64,000 nucleotides of DNA, from the NCBI GenBank assembly GCA_016177705.1, contig JACOUT010000020.1:124001-188000 (forward strand). Direction: 5' to 3'. The position numbers were made by a program, and so were the translations under genes. Shown here one piece after another: positions 25,943 to 32,782 of this stretch (position 1 is its first letter; each line of letters begins with the position of its first letter). A model generated the notes under the pieces. That model was not told the origin of the DNA, ran no database searches, and saw only the letters and a program-made list of their open reading frames with translations. The DNA is from Deltaproteobacteria bacterium (lineage in GTDB: Bacteria > Myxococcota > UBA727 > VGSZ01).

Positions 25943-27547
25943 TCACCCGTGCTTCGCCAGCATGCGGTGCGCGGTCACATAGCTCCACGCCATGATCGAC
26001 TCGCTCGGGTCCACCGACACCACCGTGGGAAACGCGCTCGGGTCGGCCACATACAGCCCCGACGTCGACCAGACCTCACCATCGCTGTTGACTACCGACG
26101 TCTCGGCCGACCCGCCCATGCGCGCCGCGCCCGCCGGGTGCGGCGCCGCGTAAAAGATCGAGCCGGGCGAAAGGTCGACGCCCGCCACCACTGCGTCGAT
26201 CTCGCGCTCGTCCTTGATGCGCGCGCCCACCAGCCAGCGGCCGTCGACCTTGCGCATGGTCTTGTCGGGGATGATCACCTCGCGCGCCCCCGCGGCGAGC
26301 AGGATGCGCGCGTGCAGCTTGATGGACCGGCGGAACTTCTCCGCGTCCTCGCCGACGATGGGGAAGTCCCACAGCGGCTGCCCGTCGGCGCCGAGCGCCA
26401 CCGTGCCGGCGAAGCGCTCGTCGATCCACGACGTGACCGCGCCGATCTTGGGCGCCAGCTCCATGAGCGCCCGATGCCCCTCGCCAAAGCCCGGCATGCA
26501 GGCAGCGAGCGACGCCGGCTGCAGTTGGTCGGGGTAGAGCAGGAAGCCGCCGTCCAGGTAGCGCCCCTGCTCGTCGTAGCGAGCCAGGCGATGCTGAAAG
26601 CAGCCGACCGCCGCCGGGATGTTGCGCCACAGGATCACGTCCTCGTCGAAGACGCCGAGCGTGCGCATGCCGGGGTTCATCTGCAGGTTCTTGCCGAGCT
26701 GCCCCGAGCGATCCGGGATGCCCGACTGCATCAACAAGGGCGCCGTGAAGAAGCCGCCGGCCGCCACCACCACCGCGCGCTTGGCCTTGACCGTCAGCGT
26801 GTGCCCGCTCGGCGCGTTCCTCCTGCGATCGAGGAAGCGCGCGCGCACGCCCACCGCGCGCCCCTGCTCCACCAGGATGCGCTCGACCTCGCAGTCGGCG
26901 AACAGGCGGGCGCCACGCTCGAGCGCCTCGGGCACGTAGGTGACGAGCTGGCTCTGCTTGGCGTCGTAGGCGCAGCCCTGCATGCAGTAGCCCGACTGCA
27001 CACAGCCCTTGCGCGCCTGGTGCACGCGCTCCACCTCGAGCCCGATCGTGGTCGCCCCCTTGAGGAAGAGCTGGTTGTTGCGGTTTCGCAGCTCGTCGGG
27101 TGCCTCGTGGATGTTGAGGTCGCGCTCGATGCGCTCGAACCACGGCAGCAGCTCGTCGTAGCCGCGGTGCTGCACGCCGTGCTCGCGCGCGAACAGCTCA
27201 CAGCGATCGCGCGGCAGGCGCAGCGAGTCGGCCCAGTAGTGCACGCTGGCGCCGCCGACGTTGTTGCCGCCGAGCACCGCGGTGCCATTATCGATCGTGG
27301 TGTCGAGGCCGCGCCCGGCGGAGAGCTTGGCCATCATGTCGTCTTCGCGCTGATCGAAGTCGCCGCGCTCGGCGAGGTAGAGCCCGCCGCGCTCGAGCAT
27401 CAGCACCGACCAGCCCGCGCCCGCCAGCTCCTTGGCGACGACGGCGCCGCCGCAGCCCGAGCCGATGACGACGGCGTCGACCTCCTCGGTGCGGCTCGCG
27501 GTCACGCGGTCGTGCTCGAGGATGCGCTCACGAAGCTCCGGCTTCAT
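25943..27547 (-). CDS. GMC-family FAD-dependent oxidoreductase (alcohol/sterol oxidase type)
   Basis: Protein of 534 residues. The N-terminal FAD dinucleotide fold reads VDAVVIGSGCGGAVVAKELA and the flavin-contacting LERGG follows. The C-terminal GMC domain has HPAGAARMGGSAETSVV and GLYVADPSAFPTVVSVDP. A Cys-rich stretch, CVQSGYCMQGCAYDAKQSQL, is typical of long-chain alcohol oxidases and bacterial cholesterol-oxidase-like GMC proteins. Substrate is unknown; an alcohol or sterol-like compound is most likely. Its start overlaps the stop of the subunit-3-like gene (ATGA), so the two form a complex in which the small subunit carries the Tat signal. Confidence 0.88.
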   Translation of the reverse strand: MKPELRERILEHDRVTASRTEEVDAVVIGSGCGGAVVAKELAGAGWSVLMLERGGLYLAERGDFDQREDDMMAKLSAGRGLDTTIDNGTAVLGGNNVGGASVHYWADSLRLPRDRCELFAREHGVQHRGYDELLPWFERIERDLNIHEAPDELRNRNNQLFLKGATTIGLEVERVHQARKGCVQSGYCMQGCAYDAKQSQLVTYVPEALERGARLFADCEVERILVEQGRAVGVRARFLDRRRNAPSGHTLTVKAKRAVVVAAGGFFTAPLLMQSGIPDRSGQLGKNLQMNPGMRTLGVFDEDVILWRNIPAAVGCFQHRLARYDEQGRYLDGGFLLYPDQLQPASLAACMPGFGEGHRALMELAPKIGAVTSWIDERFAGTVALGADGQPLWDFPIVGEDAEKFRRSIKLHARILLAAGAREVIIPDKTMRKVDGRWLVGARIKDEREIDAVVAGVDLSPGSIFYAAPHPAGAARMGGSAETSVVNSDGEVWSTSGLYVADPSAFPTVVSVDPSESIMAWSYVTAHRMLAKHG

Positions 27548-28155
27548 CCCGCGCTCCGCGCCGTGGCGAGCGCCGACGAGTCGGCGGCGGGCGGCGAGCG
27601 GTGGCCCACCAGCGGCCCGGCGTAGCCGATGTGTCGCCAGGTGCGGTCGTCAGCGTAGGTGAAGAACAAGGCGAGGATGCGCATGCCGGCGACGCACGAG
27701 CGCTCGAGCGCGCCGCCTCCCCACATCTCGACCAGCCGTTGATCGCGGCCGGCGTCGTCGAGCGCGCAGAAGCGCGAGGCGCTGCCGTGCACGATGCCGC
27801 CATGCTCGAACACGAACAGCGCGCCCTTGACGTCGTCGGTCAGCTTGTCGCGCAGGAACATGAGCTCGCGGTCGATGCGCCGCGCGATGCCGAGCTCACG
27901 CGCCGACGGAAAACCGGCGGTCGACGGCACCAGGCGGTCGCACAGCGCGGTCAGCACCGCCAGCTCCTTCACCGACAGGCGCGTCGGCGCCGGCACGGTG
28001 CCGTCGGGTTCGCGGATCAGCGCGCGATAGGCCTCCGGATCACCGCGCATCACCAGCGCGGCGCCAGCGCCGAGCGCCGCCAGCGCCCCCGCCGTGCCGA
28101 GCAGGAACCCCCGCCGGGAGAAGGCGCGCAGCGCGCGCGTCCGCCGCTCTTGCAT
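27544..28155 (-). CDS. Gluconate 2-dehydrogenase subunit 3-like Tat protein
   Basis: Protein of 203 residues from ATG 28155. It begins with a twin-arginine signal (FSRRGFLLGTAGALAALGAG). The rest matches the gluconate 2-dehydrogenase subunit 3 family (LSVKELAVLTALCDRLVPST, IDRELMFLRDKL). In this family the small subunit stabilises and exports a GMC-type flavin subunit. It is translationally coupled to the GMC gene. A cytochrome c third subunit, normal in gluconate dehydrogenases, is not next to the pair. Confidence 0.85.
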   Translation of the reverse strand: MQERRTRALRAFSRRGFLLGTAGALAALGAGAALVMRGDPEAYRALIREPDGTVPAPTRLSVKELAVLTALCDRLVPSTAGFPSARELGIARRIDRELMFLRDKLTDDVKGALFVFEHGGIVHGSASRFCALDDAGRDQRLVEMWGGGALERSCVAGMRILALFFTYADDRTWRHIGYAGPLVGHRSPPAADSSALATARSAG

Positions 28156-28223
28156 CGGCGCCACGCTACCCGATTGCCTCGGCGCGCGCAGCGTCCCATC
28201 CCCGCGCGACGGAGAGGTACGGC

Positions 28224-29966
28224 ATGCACGGCGGTGACATCGTTGGTGAGGTCTTGCTCGCGCACGGCGTGCGCCACCTCTTCACGCTGATCGGCGGCCA
28301 CATCTCGCCCATCCTGGTCGGCGCCAAACAGCGCGGCATCCGCGTCATCGACGTGCGCGACGAGGTGACCGCGGTGTTCGCCGCCGACGCAACGGCGCGC
28401 CTCACCGGCGTGCCCGGCGTCGCCGCCGTCACCGCGGGGCCGGGCTGCACCAACGTCATCACCGCGGTGAAGAACGCCGAGCTGGCCGAGTCGCCGGTGG
28501 TCGTGCTCGGCGGCGCCACCGCCACCTTGTTGAAGGGGCGCGGCGCCCTGCAGGACATCGATCAGCTCGCGCTGTTCACGCCATGCACCAAGTGGACGGG
28601 GCGCGCCACCAAGGTCAACGAGATCGCGCCGCTGCTCGTCGAGGCGTTCGCGCGCGCCAAGAGCGGCGTGCCCGGCCCGGTCTTCCTCGAGCTGCCCATC
28701 GACCTGCTCTACCCCGAGGAGACGGTGCGCTCCTGGACGCTCGCCAAGGGCCAGGGCAAGTCGCTGCCCGAGCGCGCGCTCGGCCTGTACTTGAAGCGCC
28801 ACCTCGACTCGATGTTCGCCGGCGTGCCGAGCACGTCCGCCGACGTGCCGGCTCGTCCGGAGCACGTCGAGATCAAGCTGCCGCCGCACCACAAGCTCAA
28901 GGCGGCGGGCGAGGCGCTGCGCGCGGCCGAGCGGCCCGTCATCGTCGTCGGCAGCCAGACCATGGCCGAGCCGCTGCGCGCCCCCGACGTGGCGCGCGCG
29001 CTCGAGCGCATCGGCGCGCCCGTCTACCTGAGCGGCGCCGCGCGCGGGCTGCTCGGCAAGGGCCACCCGCTGCAGACGCGCCACAAGAGGAAGGAGGCGC
29101 TGCGCGAGGCCGACGTCGTCATCCTGGCGGGCACGCCGGCGGACTTCCGCCTCGACTACGGCATGCACATCTCCCGCAAGGCGACGTACATCGCCGCCGG
29201 CCGCGACGCGCGGGTGCTGCACAAGAACCGCTGGCCGCAGATCGCCGCGGCGGGCGACGCGGGCGCGTTCCTGGTCGGCCTCGCCACCGAGCTCGGCGAG
29301 GGCGAGGGCGAGCGCTACGGCCCATGGCGCGCCAAGCTCACCGAACGCGACGCCGAGCGCGATCGCCAGATCGCGAACGACGCAGCAGCACCCTGCCAAG
29401 GCGGCATCAACCCGCTCGCCTTCTGCCGCGCGCTCGAGGAGGCGCTGGCACCCGACGCGGTCTTGATCGCCGATGGCGGCGACTTCGTCGCCACCGCCAG
29501 CTACGTGCTGCGCCCGCGCGCGCCGCTCTCGTGGCTCGACCCCGGTGTGTTCGGCACGCTCGGCGTCGGCGCCGGCTTCGCCATCGGCGCCAAGGCGCTG
29601 CACCCCGAGCGCGAGCACTGGCTGATCTTCGGCGACGGCTCCTTCGGTTGGTCGATGTCGGAGATCGACACACTGGTGCGCCACCGCCTGCCCGTCATCG
29701 CCGTGATCGGCAACGACGCCTGCTGGACGCAGATCGCGCGCGACCAGCTCGACATCCTGAAAGACGACGTCGCCACCGGCCTGTTGCGCTCGGACTACCA
29801 CAAGGTGTGCGAGGCGCTCGGCGGCAAGGGCATCGTGGTGACGCGCGAGGAGGAGTGCGGATCCGCGCTGCGCCAGGCCAAGGCCTGGGCCGCCGAGGGC
29901 TTCCCCGTGGTCGTCAACGTCCACATCGGCAAGACCGACTTCCGCAAGGGCTCGATCTCGGTCTGA
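28224..29966 (+). CDS. Thiamine-diphosphate enzyme of the ILVBL / 2-hydroxyacyl-CoA lyase type
   Basis: Protein of 580 residues from ATG 28224 (MHGGDIVGEVLLAHGVRHLF). It has the three-domain layout of acetolactate synthase-like enzymes. The catalytic Glu is in VRDEVTAVFAADATARLTG; the TPP-binding motif is GDGSFGWSMSEIDTLVRHRL to VIGNDACW. Landmarks such as GGHISPILVGAKQ, DFRLDYG and the C-terminal TDFRKGSISV are those of the human ILVBL family rather than of true acetolactate synthase. ILVBL-type proteins cleave 2-hydroxyacyl-CoA. No ilvN-type regulatory gene is nearby, which argues against valine biosynthesis. It stands alone and is divergent from the GMC gene set. Confidence 0.88.
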   Translation: MHGGDIVGEVLLAHGVRHLFTLIGGHISPILVGAKQRGIRVIDVRDEVTAVFAADATARLTGVPGVAAVTAGPGCTNVITAVKNAELAESPVVVLGGATATLLKGRGALQDIDQLALFTPCTKWTGRATKVNEIAPLLVEAFARAKSGVPGPVFLELPIDLLYPEETVRSWTLAKGQGKSLPERALGLYLKRHLDSMFAGVPSTSADVPARPEHVEIKLPPHHKLKAAGEALRAAERPVIVVGSQTMAEPLRAPDVARALERIGAPVYLSGAARGLLGKGHPLQTRHKRKEALREADVVILAGTPADFRLDYGMHISRKATYIAAGRDARVLHKNRWPQIAAAGDAGAFLVGLATELGEGEGERYGPWRAKLTERDAERDRQIANDAAAPCQGGINPLAFCRALEEALAPDAVLIADGGDFVATASYVLRPRAPLSWLDPGVFGTLGVGAGFAIGAKALHPEREHWLIFGDGSFGWSMSEIDTLVRHRLPVIAVIGNDACWTQIARDQLDILKDDVATGLLRSDYHKVCEALGGKGIVVTREEECGSALRQAKAWAAEGFPVVVNVHIGKTDFRKGSISV

Positions 29967-30087
29967 ACGCCGTCGAGGCTGGGGTCCGCGCCCCCATCCG
30001 ACGCCGATCCGATGCGAGCCGCACACCGTGATCGAAGGCGCGCTCCCCGGCGTGCGCAGGCAAAGCGCGGCGTGCTACTACATCACC

Positions 30088-31032
30088 ATGCGCGCGCGCT
30101 CCGCTCTGCTCGTCGCTGCCCTGCCCCTCGTCGCCGGCGCCCTCGCGGTGTTCGCCTGCACACCGGAGGCGGTCGACCCGCCGCCCATGACCACGGGCTT
30201 CGCCGAGGACTTCGCGGCGGTCGACCACGAGCCCTTCTTCCCCATCGGCCCGACGGCCAAGCACAACCTCAACCGCGCGGTCGCCGGCGTCGGCTCCGGC
30301 AAGTTGGACTGCAACGCCTGTCACGGCGGCAGGGAGACCTTCAAGCAATTCAACTGCGTCGAGTGCCACAACACCGTCACGGGGAGCGGCGCGCTCACGT
30401 CGGTGCACGGCGCGCACGGCAGCCGGTACCGCCCCGAGGAGAGCTACTGCTATGGCTGCCACTTCTGCGGCCAGCGCTACTGCAGCGGCGGCGGCGACGG
30501 CGAAGGCGAGGGCGAGGGCGAAGGCGAGGGCGAGGGCGTCGACTGGAACCTCTCGCGCGCGGACCACGCACCGTTCTTCCCCGTCGATGGCGCCACCAAC
30601 GACATTCACGGCACGGTGCTGTGCGGCTCCTGCCACGCCGACAACGGCGGTGACCCTTCGCCAACGCTGTGCAGCGAGTGCCACTTGGCGGACTACGCGG
30701 TGCTGACCAACACTGCGCACAACGCCGGCACCGTCGCGCCGATGTACGAGGCCAACGACGACACCACCGGCTGCCGCGAGTGCCACTCGAACACGCCGGT
30801 GGAGGACGCGCTGTTCGTGCCCTTCGAAGATCTCCACAACGGCGCGACCGGCCGCTCCGCCGGCTACGGCACCAACCACTGGGGGCCCGAGCACTGCCGG
30901 GTCTGCCACACCTCGCGGCTCGCCGAGCCCAAGGAGTGGTCCATCGACTTCAGCCAGATCAACTGCACCGCAGCGTGCCATTCGTCGCCGCACGGTGAAG
31001 GTTGCACTCCGACCAACAAGGGCCCCTGCTGA
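30088..31032 (+). CDS. Octaheme c-type lipoprotein with (EG)6 hinge
   Basis: Protein of 314 residues from ATG 30088. The N-terminus is a lipoprotein signal ending in VFAC. There are seven CXXCH sites (CNACH, CVECH, CYGCH, CGSCH, CSECH, CRECH, CRVCH) and a CX3CH (CTAACH) near the C-terminus, giving up to eight hemes. A run of six Glu-Gly units (30502-30537) separates an N-terminal lobe of three hemes from a C-terminal lobe of four or five. Both lobes open with a similar phrase, DHEPFFPIGPTAKHN and DHAPFFPVDGATNDIHG, showing an internal duplication. It is probably periplasmic or on the cell surface. It is followed by a beta-barrel candidate and may be the cytochrome of a porin-cytochrome complex. 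Confidence 0.9.
   Translation: MRARSALLVAALPLVAGALAVFACTPEAVDPPPMTTGFAEDFAAVDHEPFFPIGPTAKHNLNRAVAGVGSGKLDCNACHGGRETFKQFNCVECHNTVTGSGALTSVHGAHGSRYRPEESYCYGCHFCGQRYCSGGGDGEGEGEGEGEGEGVDWNLSRADHAPFFPVDGATNDIHGTVLCGSCHADNGGDPSPTLCSECHLADYAVLTNTAHNAGTVAPMYEANDDTTGCRECHSNTPVEDALFVPFEDLHNGATGRSAGYGTNHWGPEHCRVCHTSRLAEPKEWSIDFSQINCTAACHSSPHGEGCTPTNKGPC
30502..30537 (+). repeat. Hexanucleotide repeat encoding (Glu-Gly)6
   Basis: Six units of GARGGC within the octaheme lipoprotein gene, forming a flexible acidic hinge between its two heme lobes. Confidence 0.85.
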
Positions 31033-31041
31033 TCTCGCTGG

Positions 31042-32751
31042 TTGATCCGGGCCGGGGGTCTGTCGCAACATGACCTGCCAACCGCTGGGCCGTGGAGTCT
31101 CTTGGTGTTCACCTGCGTCGTCGGGCTAGCTGCCCTCGCAAGCCTGACGGCCGGCGCTACCGCCGGTCAGGTCACCTACGCGACCGCCAAGGACGCCTAC
31201 CTCGACGTCGGCGCCAAGCACGGCGTCACCGTCGGGCAGGAGCTGCAGCTCGTGCGCAGGAACAAGCCGGTCGGCCCCTGCGAAGTGGTCGAGGTCTCTC
31301 CGGCCAAGGCCATCTGCAAGAGCGATCGCGCCGCGCCCGGCGACAAGTTCTCGTTCGCCTGGGTGCCGCCGGCCGAAGCGAAGAAGCCCGAGCCCAAAGT
31401 GCTGCCGCCGATGATGAGCCCGGGGCAGCAGCGTGAGCTACGCGAGCAGGTGGCGCAGTTGCCCGTCGAGCGCGTCAAGCACGACGTCTCGGCGGCGGGC
31501 CTGGTGGCCTCGGGCCGCACCACGCTCCGCCAAGAGCTGTGGGGCGCCTCCACCAGCCCGAGCGGCGCCTACGGCCGCACGTCGCTCGATGCCGGCTTCC
31601 GCGTCGGCTTCAGCGCCGCGCCGCAGTTCTTCACCACGGCGTCCGTCCGCGTGGCCAGCGACCTAATCGCGCCGAGCAACCAGCGGGCACGGCCAGGCGA
31701 GCTGGTCGAGCTGTACGTTTGGGGCCTGTCTGTGGGCATGAAGGACGGGCTTGTCGTCGGCGAGCTCGGGCGCTTCTACGCCAAGAACGTCCCAGGAGTG
31801 CTCTTGCTCGACGGCGCCCAAGCCGGCCTGCGTCTGCTCGACGACTCCACCGAGGTCGGCCTCTACGCCGGCGCCATCCCCGACCTCGTCACCATCGCGC
31901 CCACGCTCAATCGCCTTGCCGGCGGCGCCTACCTCGGCGTCAACCTGCGTCCGGCGGAGGGCGTCTCGGTGGTGCCGCGCGCGCGCGTCGGCGTGCTCAG
32001 CTCGCCCGACTTCGCCTACCTGCGCGGCGAGGCGCTGGCGCAGACGCAGGTGTTCTGGCGCGGCGTCGGCAACATCGGCGGCTCCATCAAGACCGGCATG
32101 GGCGGCACCGCCGACATGCTGCCGACCGTCGACGCCGCCAGCGTCGACGCCGGCCTCGACGTGCTGCCCGAGCTGGTGCTGTGGACCGGCTACCGCTACA
32201 ACGCGGCGCCGCCGCTCGACCTCGACTTCGACGGCGTCGGCGTGCCGCACGCGCAAGGCGGCCACGACGTCAGCGCCGTCACCGCCTATCGCCCGGTGCC
32301 CTGGTTCGGCCTGGGCGCCAGCGGCGGCGCCGCCTATGACACCGCCTCCGCGTCGACGCGCGCGTTCGTCGGGCCGCAACTCGAATTGCCGCAGGCCTTC
32401 GGCGACGCGGGCGGCATCCAGCTCGGCTACATCGAGGAGCTCGGCTTGACCAAGGTCAAGAACGACGTCGAGGTGCAAGGGGGCTGGCCCGGGCGCAACG
32501 CCTGGGTCGCTGCGCGCGTCGGGTTGCCGTTCCTGTCGTTCATGACGAGGGTCTCCTACTACGAGACCGAGGCGCCGCGCGACTGGTACCGGGAGCTCGG
32601 CTTGAGCGCCTACGTGGACGCGCCGATCCTGCCCTGGCTGTCGGTGCGCACGCGCCTGTACGGTCAACAGGCGCTGCCGTCGTTCGGGGGGGAAGTGCGG
32701 GCCACGCCCACCGCGGGCATGGCGGATTTGTCGCTCACCGGCTCGCTGTAG
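31042..32751 (+). CDS. Probable outer-membrane beta-barrel protein of a multiheme electron-transfer locus
   Basis: The frame opens with TTG 31042; starts at TTG 31102 or GTG 31105 would place the signal peptide (VFTCVVGLAALASLTAGATA) nearer the N-terminus and may be the real ones. Residues after the signal form a small SH3-like domain (DVGAKHGVTVGQELQLVRRN), then a Lys/Pro-rich linker. The remaining 400 residues show alternating hydrophobic strands with aromatic residues and short Gly/Asp turns (ELWGASTSPSGAYGRTSLDA, FTTASVRVASDL) consistent with a beta-barrel of perhaps 16-22 strands. It has no heme motif. It lies between the octaheme lipoprotein and the inner-membrane fusion protein, as expected of the porin in a porin-cytochrome conduit. 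Homology to MtrB/PioB cannot be asserted by eye. Confidence 0.72.
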   Translation: MIRAGGLSQHDLPTAGPWSLLVFTCVVGLAALASLTAGATAGQVTYATAKDAYLDVGAKHGVTVGQELQLVRRNKPVGPCEVVEVSPAKAICKSDRAAPGDKFSFAWVPPAEAKKPEPKVLPPMMSPGQQRELREQVAQLPVERVKHDVSAAGLVASGRTTLRQELWGASTSPSGAYGRTSLDAGFRVGFSAAPQFFTTASVRVASDLIAPSNQRARPGELVELYVWGLSVGMKDGLVVGELGRFYAKNVPGVLLLDGAQAGLRLLDDSTEVGLYAGAIPDLVTIAPTLNRLAGGAYLGVNLRPAEGVSVVPRARVGVLSSPDFAYLRGEALAQTQVFWRGVGNIGGSIKTGMGGTADMLPTVDAASVDAGLDVLPELVLWTGYRYNAAPPLDLDFDGVGVPHAQGGHDVSAVTAYRPVPWFGLGASGGAAYDTASASTRAFVGPQLELPQAFGDAGGIQLGYIEELGLTKVKNDVEVQGGWPGRNAWVAARVGLPFLSFMTRVSYYETEAPRDWYRELGLSAYVDAPILPWLSVRTRLYGQQALPSFGGEVRATPTAGMADLSLTGSL

Positions 32752-32782
32752 ATCGGACCCCCCTCGCCAGGCACACCATCCT

